A DNA stretch of 13,384 nucleotides from RGIG2094 sp045660065 (GCA_045660065.1 JAZRDC010000109.1:1-13384); one strand, 5' to 3'; shown: positions 1-8,155, counted from the stretch's first letter. A program made the numbers and translations. Notes: generated from the sequence alone by a model not told the origin.

Positions 1-567
1 TTGTACTGCATAAATAGGTAATTCTTTATGTTTTATTGCTTCAACAGTTACCCCGTCATAAGCAGTTGCAATAACTTCAATATCTTTTCCTGGTTCTTTA
101 ATCGCCTGATGATGAAAACTGTTTACATAAAACTCTTCACCGTAAAATTTGTTAAGAAAAGTTTTTTCTGTTTCCCTTACTTTATGAACTAAATCATAAT
201 CAGCAAAAGAAGAATGTTCATCGGCATTTATAATATTCTGGTGCAAACTGCCGCCTGAAGCAACATTGATAAGTTGACATCCTCTGCATATTCCAAGGAT
301 TGGCTTTTTTGCTTCAACAAATTTTTTGAAAAGTTCTAATTCGGCTTCGTCTCGTTTTGGGTCTATATCAACAGATTCTGTTATATCCTCGCCATAATAT
401 TTTGGATCAATATCACTTCCTCCGCACAAAATAAGTCCGTCATATTCATCAGAAAATTCAGGACAATATTCACAAACTGCGATTCCTCCGCATTTTTCAA
501 CAGCATTTATGTAATTCTCTTTTTTGGTTTTTGCAGATAATAAAAGTTTAGGATATGTTGCTTTCAT
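1..567 (-). CDS. Gamma-glutamyl-gamma-aminobutyrate hydrolase-type glutamine amidotransferase (C-terminus cut by window edge)
   Basis: The frame is open for 189 codons from the ATG at 567 to the window edge. The protein matches the class-I glutamine amidotransferase fold of the peptidase C26 / PuuD type, which hydrolyses gamma-glutamyl amides. Visible signatures are GGSDIDPKYYGE (residues 49-60), the nucleophile elbow GICRGCQ with Cys94, and VNSFHHQA (148-155), typical of gamma-glutamyl-GABA hydrolases. The reading stops at YAVQ, just where the family has its catalytic His-Pro-Glu, so that part should lie outside the window. The start is supported by GAAAGGGAAAA upstream. It is transcribed away from the GH3 operon terminator and is probably a separate unit. 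PuuD-like proteins act on gamma-glutamyl-GABA in putrescine breakdown, but many clostridial homologues have unknown substrates. Family assignment is firm; substrate is not. Confidence 0.88.
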   Translation of the reverse strand, partial: MKATYPKLLLSAKTKKENYINAVEKCGGIAVCEYCPEFSDEYDGLILCGGSDIDPKYYGEDITESVDIDPKRDEAELELFKKFVEAKKPILGICRGCQLINVASGGSLHQNIINADEHSSFADYDLVHKVRETEKTFLNKFYGEEFYVNSFHHQAIKEPGKDIEVIATAYDGVTVEAIKHKELPIYAVQ

Positions 568-617
568 TATATTTTCCCTTTCTTTATAACTTAAAAATAT
601 ATGAATAACAAAGCAGA

Positions 618-641
618 AAAAGGGGTAAGCTTACCCCTTTT
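618..641 (-). terminator. Rho-independent terminator of the GH3 operon
   Basis: A perfect 24-bp palindrome (AAAAGGGGTA arm, AGCT centre) is followed on the minus strand by TTTTTCTG. It begins inside the stop codon of the GH3 gene, so it is the natural end of the hydrolase-ferredoxin-oxidoreductase-GH3 operon. Confidence 0.85.
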
Positions 642-2226
642 ATTTTAAGTTAACTTCGTATGTAAGACTGCCTTTTGCTAAATGTTTTCCTGCCAGAACA
701 TCTAATGTGCAATCAACACAATCAGGTGACTGACCGCCGATGATTACACGTGGGAAATGACCGGGCAAATCTTCTAACACTGTTGCAGTTCCAAAGTGAA
801 CAATTGATGCAATCTGACCCTTTGCAGAAGCATTTAAAAGACAAGCCTGCATAACCGCAAGAAGTCTTGATGTAAATCTGTCAAGCCCTGCATATGCTTT
901 TTTATCGGTGTATGTTAAGAATACACAATCCTCACAATCTCTTGCATCATTTAAGAGCATCATATTCTGATGTGGTGACGGGAACTGGTCGATAAAGTGG
1001 CATTTCGAATTAGGAAACAATTCAAGGAGTCGTTCTTTTACGTGGTTTGGATCAACCCATCTTGTTGAGAAGGTATCAATTGTAACTTTGCCGTCATCTT
1101 TAACCGATGCTCCATTTTCAACCATTATTGCAAAGAAGTGTTTACCTTCTTTTGAAAGTGCAACAGGCACACCATCATCGACTTTAGCAAAAACAGAGTC
1201 TTTGTTAATCATATTGAAAGTTTCAATATCTTTTGCTGTGATTTCTGCAGGTTCAGGGAGACTCAAAACTTTTTCCTGAGTTTCTAAAATTTTCTTAACT
1301 GCCTCATCAAGTCTTTCGTCAGAAAGAATACCTTTGTTGTAGCATGCTACCATTGCATCGTATGCTCTTTTTGTGTATTCCCAGTCAAGTGCAACTGTAT
1401 TTCCTGCTTCGATACACATACCCTTAGGGTCAACATCGCCAAATTCAGACATAACGCTCATCATTCTCAAACCGTCTGTAACAAAAAAACCGTCAAAGCC
1501 CTGATTTTTAATAATATCAATAACTTTTCTTGAAAGTGAAGCAGGCATACCGGGATCGATGTTGTTCATTCTCACATGCCCTGTCATAATACCGTTAATA
1601 AGACCTTGTTTGTTAAGTTCAATGTATGGATACAGGCTTGTTTCGATAAGTTCTTCTTCAGTCTGATAAGAAATTGCGGGAGCCATATGCGTGTCAACGC
1701 CGTCAGTACCATGTGCACTGGGGTAATGCTTTGCAACATTTAAAATCCTTGCATCGTGCAAACCTCTTGCAATTGCTATGCCGAGTTTTGCAACTTTTTC
1801 TTTATCTGTTCCAAGATAACGCGCACCCACATTTGAATCCAACACAGGATCACAAACAATGTTATAGCCTAATTTTCTTGCGGTGACACCCACAACTTTG
1901 CCGAAAGTGTAAGCATATTCTTCATTATCGGTTGAACCTAAAGCATTGTGCTTGCCAATCATATATTCTCCGATACCGCTTTCAGCATCTGTGAAAATCA
2001 AAACAGGGTAGTCTGCTACTTCTTTGATTTTTTCCATAGCGTACTTAAAACTTTTGGTTCTGTGACTCATCCACACCGAGCCTAAACGATGGTTTCTGAT
2101 TGCATCTAAAGTGTATTCAAGGTTTGAATCAAAATCTTCCCAGTCTGAATCTTTGAGTACATATCCGCAGGATACCATACCTAATTTTTGCTCTAATGAT
2201 AAATCTTCAAATTTTAATACTTTCAT
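640..2226 (-). CDS. Glycoside hydrolase family 3, beta-N-acetylhexosaminidase (NagZ)-like
   Basis: This 528-residue protein has the two-domain GH3 layout: a TIM-barrel of about 330 residues, then an alpha/beta domain (about 350-528). Seen motifs: the AKHYPSAHG segment (165-173), DTH (178-180), and FDGFFVTDGLRM, whose Asp251 is at the catalytic nucleophile position of GH3. The DTH element matches the Asp-His acid/base dyad of NagZ-type enzymes (KHFPGHG...DSH in the family), which suggests removal of N-acetylglucosamine-like residues or phosphorolytic action rather than ordinary beta-glucosidase activity; this is inference. No signal peptide, so it should act in the cytoplasm. It is the last gene of the operon, six bases after the oxidoreductase stop, and ends in a terminator. 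The family is certain; the sugar is not. Confidence 0.9.
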   Translation of the reverse strand: MKVLKFEDLSLEQKLGMVSCGYVLKDSDWEDFDSNLEYTLDAIRNHRLGSVWMSHRTKSFKYAMEKIKEVADYPVLIFTDAESGIGEYMIGKHNALGSTDNEEYAYTFGKVVGVTARKLGYNIVCDPVLDSNVGARYLGTDKEKVAKLGIAIARGLHDARILNVAKHYPSAHGTDGVDTHMAPAISYQTEEELIETSLYPYIELNKQGLINGIMTGHVRMNNIDPGMPASLSRKVIDIIKNQGFDGFFVTDGLRMMSVMSEFGDVDPKGMCIEAGNTVALDWEYTKRAYDAMVACYNKGILSDERLDEAVKKILETQEKVLSLPEPAEITAKDIETFNMINKDSVFAKVDDGVPVALSKEGKHFFAIMVENGASVKDDGKVTIDTFSTRWVDPNHVKERLLELFPNSKCHFIDQFPSPHQNMMLLNDARDCEDCVFLTYTDKKAYAGLDRFTSRLLAVMQACLLNASAKGQIASIVHFGTATVLEDLPGHFPRVIIGGQSPDCVDCTLDVLAGKHLAKGSLTYEVNLK

Positions 2227-2232
2227 CTTTTT

Positions 2233-3729
2233 TTATTTTCTCTTTGCTTTTAATGCTTCCAAATCTTTTGCTTCTGAACCGTTATATCCTTTTGTATGTT
2301 GTACCTCTATCTTTGTTGGGTCATAAAGGTTGCCACCGTTGTCGATAATTGTCTGCTGAAGTTTTTTAACATCAACGTTTCTTACTGTAACATTATCTTT
2401 TAATGAGATTGCACAAGCAGTACCTGCAGCTTCACCCATTGACATACAACACATAACAAGTCTTGTTCCGCTCTGTCCAGGAACGTCTGAAGATAAGTTT
2501 CTTCCTGCAGCCAATACGTTTTCCAAACGTTTGTGAACAAGTGCACGATATGGGATATCGTAGTAGTATGGTTTTGTTGGGTCATCAAGCAATTCACGCA
2601 TATTCATACGTTTTATGCCATCGTCAGGAGGAAGCTGTGAACCCCATCCTGCTACATTTGAAATGTATGCTTTTTCGCCTGATGGAAGTGTGCCTTCAAA
2701 CCATTTCATATTACCTGATTCTTCAAATCCGTGAAGGTCAAAACCGTGGTAACTGATTGCAATAACATCATCAAAATGCTTTGCGGTAGCAATATCCATA
2801 CCGGTTACACGATATTCACCAACAATTCTTCTGCTTTCACGAACGCCCAAAAGCGAACCAGTGTATGAAAGATAACTATTTTCAAATCCCGGAATGTTTT
2901 CTTTGATAAATTTTGCTAAGATATTAACCTGTTCTCTACCTTCTAAATACATACGGGTTAAATCTTCATTTTTGGTAGGGAAGCAGTTTCTTGAGTGAGC
3001 AAAGCAAATACTTACTTCGTCCATTCCGCAATGTTCAGGACGGCCCGGAAGATGTGTCATCCAGTTAATGTGGTTGTCAATATCAGGAATTTTTCCTTCG
3101 CTGATTGCTTTGTCAAGAAGTTTAATCCATTTTACATCTTTTAAGCGGACATCACTTGACATATATGTGTCCATATCAACGCCACCCAAAACAAATTCCA
3201 ATGAGCAACCCATTGACATATTGTCTTTTTCACGGCCAACTTCAACTTCACCGCCTGCAAAATAAACGAGGTCAGAGTCGCCTGATGCGTCAACAAAACG
3301 TTTACCCATAATAGCACGTCTGCCTTCTTTTGTGTGAACGATAATACCTTTTACTGTGTTGCCGTCAACGATAGTATCAACCAAAGGAGTTACCAATAAT
3401 AAATCGCAACCTGCTTCTTTTACCATTCTGTCAAAAACAAGTTTGTGCTTTTCAGGGTCGGTGTTACGTGTTCTGAGACCATTTATTTCACCAAGACGTG
3501 CAAACATTTCAGCCCCTAAACCTGACAAAAAGTCCAATGGGATATTAACAAGACCCATTGTTGCAAGACCGCCTAAGGCTGATGTGTTTTCAACAAGGAT
3601 AGCTTTTGCCCCTGCTCTTCCTGCGGCAACTGCAGCACCAACGCCTGCCATACCACCGCCAACAACTACAACGTCATACTCACCATATATAGGAGCATAT
3701 TCTTCAGTATAGTTTTTAAGTTCCAACAT
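2233..3729 (-). CDS. FAD-dependent oxidoreductase (FAD_oxidored / PF12831 type)
   Basis: A 498-residue flavoprotein. The N-terminus has a Rossmann FAD-binding motif VVVGGGMAGVGAA (GxGxxG at 24-29) and Glu47 at the end of the second strand for the ribose. VDASGDSD (146-153), LGVRESRRIVGEY (about 294-306) and the C-terminal NVLAAGRNLSS...GEAAGTA (404-438) are the signatures of the PF12831 family. There is no signal peptide, so it is cytoplasmic. The start has a strong Shine-Dalgarno, TTGGAGGAA. It lies between a ferredoxin gene (20-base gap) and the GH3 gene (6-base gap), so it is co-transcribed. The adjacent ferredoxin could be its electron partner, a role inferred from position only. Members of this family are common in carbohydrate loci but most have no known substrate. 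Confidence 0.87.
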   Translation of the reverse strand: MLELKNYTEEYAPIYGEYDVVVVGGGMAGVGAAVAAGRAGAKAILVENTSALGGLATMGLVNIPLDFLSGLGAEMFARLGEINGLRTRNTDPEKHKLVFDRMVKEAGCDLLLVTPLVDTIVDGNTVKGIIVHTKEGRRAIMGKRFVDASGDSDLVYFAGGEVEVGREKDNMSMGCSLEFVLGGVDMDTYMSSDVRLKDVKWIKLLDKAISEGKIPDIDNHINWMTHLPGRPEHCGMDEVSICFAHSRNCFPTKNEDLTRMYLEGREQVNILAKFIKENIPGFENSYLSYTGSLLGVRESRRIVGEYRVTGMDIATAKHFDDVIAISYHGFDLHGFEESGNMKWFEGTLPSGEKAYISNVAGWGSQLPPDDGIKRMNMRELLDDPTKPYYYDIPYRALVHKRLENVLAAGRNLSSDVPGQSGTRLVMCCMSMGEAAGTACAISLKDNVTVRNVDVKKLQQTIIDNGGNLYDPTKIEVQHTKGYNGSEAKDLEALKAKRK

Positions 3730-3749
3730 TTTTTATTCCTCCAATAATT

Positions 3750-3947
3750 TTATTCTTCTACTTCATAGGGTTGGATTGCACCGGGTTGACAAGCATTAAA
3801 GCATCTGCCGCAACCAAGGCACTTTGACTCATCAATTACCGCACTTACATCTTCAATCAAAGATATAGCCTGAACAGGGCATTGGTAAAGGCAAGTCATA
3901 CAAATAGCACATCCGCCAACAACTTTGTATTTTGTTTTAACAGCCAT
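3750..3947 (-). CDS. 2[4Fe-4S] ferredoxin-type protein
   Basis: A complete 65-residue protein with two classical cluster motifs: CAICMTCLYQCP (Cys13, 16, 19, 23) and CLGCGRCFNACQP (Cys43, 46, 49, 53). All eight ligands are present, so it should hold two [4Fe-4S] clusters and carry electrons in the cytoplasm. Its ATG directly abuts the stop codon of the upstream hydrolase (TAAATG). Its Shine-Dalgarno GGAGG lies inside the end of that gene, so translation is probably coupled. Its place directly before a flavoprotein suggests the two work as a redox pair. It could also be an independent electron carrier. Confidence 0.93.
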   Translation of the reverse strand: MAVKTKYKVVGGCAICMTCLYQCPVQAISLIEDVSAVIDESKCLGCGRCFNACQPGAIQPYEVEE

Positions 3948-5207
3948 TTAATTTTCCTCCTTTTTAAATAAAGCACATTCAAATTGTGCAAAAACTCGCA
4001 TTAAATCTCCTCTGCCGATATCTGTTTGGATATCTTCGGGGTTTATGGGCTTTTTATCAAATTCAGGAACAAAGATATCCTGTAATTTTTTATTTTCATC
4101 TAAAACTTTGTTTGTTAATTTTTCGCAAAGTCTGCAGGTGGTTAAACAATCATCAGGGATTGTAACTTTCAAAGGCAAAATATCTTCTGTGGAAAACAAA
4201 TAAGTGATGTCATCAGGAGTTTTTCCTGTTAATCTCTCACATAAAAATTTGCTTATAACATTGATATCTTCCAAATCCCAGGGGTGTTTCGTATCGGTTA
4301 GTTTAAATTCAAAATTTTGTTCGGCACCTAATTGGATATAAGTGTTTTTCACTTTTCGGGCGTTGCGGTGAGCAAGGTCGTGGGGGATAAGATTGTCCAG
4401 CACTCCACCTTCTAAAAGAAGTGGTTTTGGTGCAAATGTGCTGTAAAGTTCCCACATTTCGGCTTCAAATGCTTCGCCAATCAGTAAATTGCAGGCACAA
4501 TGCCCACGTTCTTTTTGTAAAATGTAACTTATTTCGGATGGGTACCCGCTTGATGCAATAACTGAAAGTTCGGGGGCAATCGCCGCAAGGAACATTGTAA
4601 GAGTTCCACCACCTGAGTTTCCGCAAGCTCCAAAACGGGAAGAATCAAACCTTTCGTCTTTTTGCATATAGCGGATTAAAGCAATAGTTTCCATAACAAT
4701 CAGCCCTTGCAGGGTAAGTCCGCATTGAAAGGGAGATGTTGTGTTCCAATGGTCTAAATCTTGCTCTGCCTTTTTTCTGTCGCCCTGACCGATGTTGTCA
4801 ATAACAAGACAAGCAATGCCGAGAGATGCGAGTCTGTGACCCATTGCCTGATAAGCGTTTGACAGTCTGCCGGCTTTTCCGTGACCGCAACACAAAAACA
4901 CAAGAGGGGATTTGTCTTTGGTGTCAGGTATAAACAGGGTAGAGGCACCATACATCTTTTCCCAGGTTTCATACCTTAACTGCAATCTTGAGTAACCATT
5001 AAAGTCGGTATGTCCAAATTCTTCTATGTTATGAATGGCGGGTATCAATTCTTCATCATACCCAAGCATTCGTTTGGCAGATTCAATGATTTTCTCTTTT
5101 TCATCTGCTTCCCAGGGGTGTGATAATACCTTGTCGGCGCGCGCTTTGGCAAAACGCCGTTCATAATTGTCAAAAATTTCGGAAGTTTTAATCCATTTGC
5201 TGTTCAT
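3948..5207 (-). CDS. Alpha/beta hydrolase (acetyl xylan esterase / ABHD7-like)
   Basis: A 419-residue alpha/beta-hydrolase and the first gene of the operon. Numbering from a GTG nine bases upstream, the nucleophile elbow is CGNSGGG (Ser201), the acid is in GGVLDNLIP (Asp274) and the base in DTKHPWD (His311), so the triad is complete. CCGHGKAG (about 109-116) fits the oxyanion-hole loop. About 100 residues precede the core, and a Cys-containing tail of about 90 follows. No signal peptide is seen. The likely reaction is removal of an ester group (acetyl or similar) from a sugar or glycoside, inferred from family and neighbours. The ATG at 5207 is preferred because AGAGGTG lies six bases upstream; the in-frame GTG at 5216 is part of that ribosome site. 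A dipeptidase-like hydrolase role cannot be excluded. Confidence 0.85.
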   Translation of the reverse strand: MNSKWIKTSEIFDNYERRFAKARADKVLSHPWEADEKEKIIESAKRMLGYDEELIPAIHNIEEFGHTDFNGYSRLQLRYETWEKMYGASTLFIPDTKDKSPLVFLCCGHGKAGRLSNAYQAMGHRLASLGIACLVIDNIGQGDRKKAEQDLDHWNTTSPFQCGLTLQGLIVMETIALIRYMQKDERFDSSRFGACGNSGGGTLTMFLAAIAPELSVIASSGYPSEISYILQKERGHCACNLLIGEAFEAEMWELYSTFAPKPLLLEGGVLDNLIPHDLAHRNARKVKNTYIQLGAEQNFEFKLTDTKHPWDLEDINVISKFLCERLTGKTPDDITYLFSTEDILPLKVTIPDDCLTTCRLCEKLTNKVLDENKKLQDIFVPEFDKKPINPEDIQTDIGRGDLMRVFAQFECALFKKEEN

Positions 5208-5230
5208 ATAACGCACCTCTTTTTACGCGT

Positions 5231-5297
5231 ATATTTCGATAATATTTTAAATTTTACACATAAAAAAGTCAATGCACAATATTTCGAAATATTTTAA
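5231..5297. repeat. Two operator-like direct repeats between the AraC regulator and its target operon
   Basis: The element ATATTTCGA(T)AATATTTTAA occurs at 5231-5250 and, with one base deleted, at 5279-5297. The second copy contains a perfect 16-bp palindrome, AATATTTCGAAATATT (5278-5293). The second copy lies just upstream of the operon -35; the first overlaps the -10 and start site. This arrangement fits binding by the divergent AraC-family regulator, with activation from the upstream site. Binding is inferred. Confidence 0.55.
5244..5272 (-). promoter_or_regulatory. Sigma-A promoter of the hydrolase-GH3 operon
   Basis: On the minus strand a -35 TTGACT (5267-5272) and a -10 TAAAAT (5244-5249) are separated by exactly 17 bases. 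Transcription should start near 5237, giving a leader of about 30 bases to the ATG at 5207. Confidence 0.75.
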
Positions 5298-5315
5298 CAA
5301 TTTTCCGGTAAAGTA

Positions 5316-5343
5316 TTGCAATTGTGAAAATAAGTGATATACT
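5316..5343 (+). promoter_or_regulatory. Probable promoter of the AraC-family regulator gene
   Basis: TTGCAA (5316-5321) and TATACT (5338-5343) are 16 bases apart on the plus strand. The predicted start near 5350 lies downstream of the in-frame GTG at 5324, which favours the ATG at 5375 as the true translation start. Confidence 0.5.
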
Positions 5344-5374
5344 TAAAATAAATCAGATAAGAAAGAAGAAGTTT

Positions 5375-6151
5375 ATGATTTTAGAAATTAATGATTTGAA
5401 AAAGAAAGATTTTCAGATTTCAAAAATAAATATTATTCATCAGAAGCCTATATACAGAGACCTTGTGTCGTATGGGAGAAAGGCTAACGGCTTTTTGTAT
5501 ATTCTTCATGGTACGGGTGCATATTACTTTGAGAAAGGGTCTTTTGAATTAAAACCCGGAACGCTTATATATCTTCCTTATAATTCGGTTCATAAACTTG
5601 AAATTTATGACGATGAAATTGAGTTTTACAGAATAGATTTTGAAATTACTATAAATAATGAAATGGTACTTTTTTCAGATCATCCTCTCAGGGTGAGGAG
5701 TAACACTCCTTCAGAATGTGCAGAGGCAATTAAAGCGTTGGCTGATGAGTGTGAGTACAATCAGGATTTTATCAGGAAAAAAGAACTTATGTGCACAATT
5801 TTCCGCACACTTGATAAGGGTAGTTCTAATTTGAACAGAGAGCGTTTGTCGCCTGCCGTAAATTATCTTTTAGAGCATCTCACAGAAAAAATCGATTGCA
5901 CCTGCCTTGCTAAAAGTTGCAACTTAGGTTCATCACAGTTTTATACTTTATTTAAAGCAGAATATGGAATGTCGCCCCTTGAGTACAGGGATAAAGTGGT
6001 TATAAAAAGAGCATCAATGCTTTTAAGAGACGGCACCTTATCGGTAACTGAAATCGCAGAAATGCTTGGGTTTGAAAGTGTTTCTTATTTCAGCCGATTT
6101 TTTAAAAAGTTGAGGGGTGTTTCACCTACGCAATTTATAAAAAATTATTAA
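5375..6151 (+). CDS. AraC-family transcriptional regulator
   Basis: A 258-residue regulator. The N-terminal part has a cupin-like ligand-sensing domain (FLYILHGTGAYYFE, then GTLIYLPYNSVHKLE). The C-terminal 100 residues hold two helix-turn-helix units: CLAKSCNLGSSQFYTLFKAE, and LSVTEIAEMLGFESVSYFSR followed by FFKKLRGVSPTQF, the classic AraC signature. It is transcribed divergently from the hydrolase operon and very probably controls it in response to a sugar or glycoside. The ATG at 5375 is chosen because a promoter seems to overlap the earlier in-frame GTG (5324); a purine-rich GAAAGAAGAAG precedes the ATG. If the GTG were used the protein would be 17 residues longer. Family assignment is firm; the ligand is unknown. 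Confidence 0.88.
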   Translation: MILEINDLKKKDFQISKINIIHQKPIYRDLVSYGRKANGFLYILHGTGAYYFEKGSFELKPGTLIYLPYNSVHKLEIYDDEIEFYRIDFEITINNEMVLFSDHPLRVRSNTPSECAEAIKALADECEYNQDFIRKKELMCTIFRTLDKGSSNLNRERLSPAVNYLLEHLTEKIDCTCLAKSCNLGSSQFYTLFKAEYGMSPLEYRDKVVIKRASMLLRDGTLSVTEIAEMLGFESVSYFSRFFKKLRGVSPTQFIKNY

Positions 6152-6247
6152 AAAGGGGATGTAAAAAAAGCCCAGAACACAAAAATGGCTTGATATCAAT
6201 TTATATGGTTGCAATAGAACCTTGAATAGTTAACAAAATGTGGAAAT

Positions 6248-6276
6248 ATCCTGAAAAAATCAGGATTTTTCTTTTT
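6248..6276 (+). terminator. Rho-independent terminator downstream of the AraC gene
   Basis: A 7-bp stem ATCCTGA / TCAGGAT with an A5 loop is followed by TTTTTCTTTTT on the plus strand. It lies about 100 bases after the AraC stop and is the first clear terminator for that gene. Confidence 0.7.
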
Positions 6277-6344
6277 AATAAAAGCCATTTTTGTTACGAA
6301 AAAACTTCGCCTCTCGACGTATCTATATACGCCTTCGGGTACCC

Positions 6345-6371
6345 AAAAGCCAAAGGGAGCCTTTGGCTTTT
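6345..6371. repeat. Perfect 12-bp hairpin
   Basis: AAAAGCCAAAGG and its complement flank a 3-base loop. T-runs flank it on both sides at a short distance, so it might act as a weak bidirectional terminator, but no U-tract follows directly. Confidence 0.5.
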
Positions 6372-6481
6372 GCTCAGTTTTTCCGTTCTGAACATTTTTT
6401 CCTACCCCCCTACGGAAGGTCAAAAGAGGATGTGAATTTATTTACACCCTCTTTTAACCTTCTTGATTTTATAACAAATCG

Positions 6482-6510
6482 TTGACATTTTTTGGCGCAA
6501 AGAGTATACT
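6482..6510 (+). promoter_or_regulatory. Sigma-A promoter of the cardiolipin synthase gene
   Basis: A consensus TTGACA (6482-6487), a 17-base spacer and TATACT (6505-6510). The predicted start near 6517 leaves a leader of about 16 bases containing AAAGAGGTG. Confidence 0.8.
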
Positions 6511-6532
6511 GATATATTAAAGAGGTGTTAAT

Positions 6533-8068
6533 TTGAAGAAATTATTAAAATTCTTATTATCAAAATCTTTTATGTTTGGAATGCTCTTTTTATTCCAGAT
6601 AGCCATAGTTTTTGCATTTGCCGGCGTTTTTAAGCAAAACGGTGGTTTTGCTTATGTGTTTATTACAATAATCAGTTTAATTATTTCTCTTGGACTTGTG
6701 GTAAACGATAAAATTAATCCCGCATATAAACTGATGTGGGTTTTAACAATTGCAATTCTGCCCGTAATGGGTTTTATATTGTATATGACATGGGGAAATC
6801 ACGCAAATGCAAAGTTTAAAATTGCATATAATAAGGTGCAAAATTCTGTTATGACAGGGCTTGTGGGATTTAAAAACAGACTTCCTGAAATTTACGAAAA
6901 CCATCCAAAATACGCAAGAATTGCAACATATCTGTCAAATAAGTCAGGTTTTCCCGTAAACCGGGATGAACAATCGGAATATTTTTCTTTGGGAGAATAT
7001 TTTTATTCTGATTTAATAGCAGAACTAAAAAAGGCAAAGAAAAAAATATATCTTGAATATTATATCATTAAAAATGGGAAAATGTGGGACTCAATCCTTG
7101 AAATATTGAAAGAAAAAGCCCAAAAAGGTGTGGATGTACGTCTGCTTTACGATGATTTCGGGTGCATTTTGTCTTTCCGCTCAAATTATCCCGAAGAACT
7201 TAAAAAGTATGGCATAAAAGCATACAGATTTAATAGATTCAAGTTATATTCATCAGTCAGTGATTACAGATTTTTCAATCACAGGAATCACAGAAAAATG
7301 GTTATTATCGACGATAACATTGCATACTCAGGCGGAGTTAATCTTGCAGATGAATATATAAACGAAGTTGTTCGTTTTGGTAAATGGAAAGATAATGCTT
7401 TTAAAATAAAAGGAAATGCAGTTTGCGGATTAAGCGCAGTTTTTATGACAGACTGGTGCTTCATAAGTGGTGAAAAAACATCTCTTCCACTTTATGAAAG
7501 CAAAAAACTTGACCATACCAAAGGCTATATTCAGTCATACGGAGATTCTCCTCTTGATTTTGAACAAACAAGCGAAAATATATATACATCAATTTTAAAT
7601 GTTGCAGAAAAATATGTGTATATAACCACACCATATATTGCAATAGATAATACAATGATTACAGCAATTACAAATGCAGCAAAAAGCGGAATTGATGTAC
7701 GAATTATTGTGCCGGGAATTCCTGACAAAAAAACTGTTTTTGAGGTAACGCAGAGTTATTATAAAGTGCTTCTGGACAGTGGAGTGAGAATATATGAATA
7801 CACTCCGGGATTTATCCATTGCAAAACCTTTGTGAGTGATGATGAAATCGCAGTTATCGGCACAGCCAATATGGATTTTCGCAGTTTGTTTTTACATTTT
7901 GAAAATGGAACTGTTTTTTACGGAAGCGAAATTATTAAAGATGTAAAAGCAGATATTTTAAGAACAATAGCAGAAAGCAGGGAAATAACAAAAGCAGATT
8001 TGCAGAAATTTTCTTTGGTAAAACGCATAAATCAGAAGGTTTCAAAACTTTTTGCACCATTAATATGA
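6533..8068 (+). CDS. cls: Cardiolipin synthase (phospholipase D superfamily)
   Basis: A 511-residue membrane enzyme that joins phosphatidylglycerol molecules into cardiolipin. Three hydrophobic stretches lie at the N-terminus (about 13-33, 38-57 and 67-87), then two PLD domains. Each has a full HxKxxxxD motif: HRKMVIID (His253, Lys255, Asp260) and HCKTFVSD (His429, Lys431, Asp436), followed by GGVN and GTANMD. Length and layout are those of bacterial ClsA-type synthases. The start is TTG at 6533, supported by AAAGAGGTG six bases upstream; no in-frame ATG lies nearby. It is monocistronic with its own strong promoter, and no clear terminator separates it from the tRNA promoter downstream. Confidence 0.93.
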   Translation: MKKLLKFLLSKSFMFGMLFLFQIAIVFAFAGVFKQNGGFAYVFITIISLIISLGLVVNDKINPAYKLMWVLTIAILPVMGFILYMTWGNHANAKFKIAYNKVQNSVMTGLVGFKNRLPEIYENHPKYARIATYLSNKSGFPVNRDEQSEYFSLGEYFYSDLIAELKKAKKKIYLEYYIIKNGKMWDSILEILKEKAQKGVDVRLLYDDFGCILSFRSNYPEELKKYGIKAYRFNRFKLYSSVSDYRFFNHRNHRKMVIIDDNIAYSGGVNLADEYINEVVRFGKWKDNAFKIKGNAVCGLSAVFMTDWCFISGEKTSLPLYESKKLDHTKGYIQSYGDSPLDFEQTSENIYTSILNVAEKYVYITTPYIAIDNTMITAITNAAKSGIDVRIIVPGIPDKKTVFEVTQSYYKVLLDSGVRIYEYTPGFIHCKTFVSDDEIAVIGTANMDFRSLFLHFENGTVFYGSEIIKDVKADILRTIAESREITKADLQKFSLVKRINQKVSKLFAPLI

Positions 8069-8097
8069 TTAAATAATGAGAAATTGGAAAAAATATA

Positions 8098-8126
8098 TTG
8101 ACAAAACCAAATAAATGTGTTATCAT
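8098..8126 (+). promoter_or_regulatory. Promoter of tRNA-Leu
   Basis: TTGACA (8098-8103), a 17-base spacer, then TATCAT (8121-8126). Transcription would begin near 8133, about 23 bases before the mature tRNA. Confidence 0.8.
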
Positions 8127-8155
8127 ATTTAAGTCGTTAGCAATAATGACTATTT

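Larger units (their letters stand above)
6151..6455. repeat. Non-coding block with nested inverted repeats (MITE-like or structured RNA)
   Basis: No credible gene lies between 6152 and 6532. The ends 6151-6165 (AAAAGGGGATGTAAA) and 6441-6455 are imperfect inverted repeats: 14 of 15 pairs counting one G-U. Inside are a perfect 13-bp inverted repeat, ACAAAAATGGCTT (6179-6191) with 6282-6294, a terminator hairpin (6248-6266), and a perfect 12-bp stem with a GAG loop (6345-6371). The right end can also fold alone (6422-6455). The segment about 6305-6420 is richer in GC than its surroundings. It could be a miniature transposable element or a structured RNA; no family is recognised. Confidence 0.45.

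Noticed and set aside
583..611. Promoter (TTGTTA, 17 bases, TATAAA) for the amidotransferase gene
   Set aside because: The predicted start would fall inside the ribosome site, and the -35 is poor.
1088..3712. Several open plus-strand frames of 60-118 codons opposite the GH3 and flavoprotein genes
   Set aside because: They are antisense shadows of strongly supported genes, lack ribosome sites and show no recognisable protein pattern.
5208..5216. GTG start for the hydrolase, and similar GTG starts at 9034, 11868 and 12319
   Set aside because: In each case the GTG is part of a GAGGTG or AAGGTG ribosome site for a start 6-9 bases downstream.
6196..6485. Three short frames of 64-75 codons in the non-coding block
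   Set aside because: They run through hairpins and a terminator, overlap each other on both strands and have no ribosome sites.
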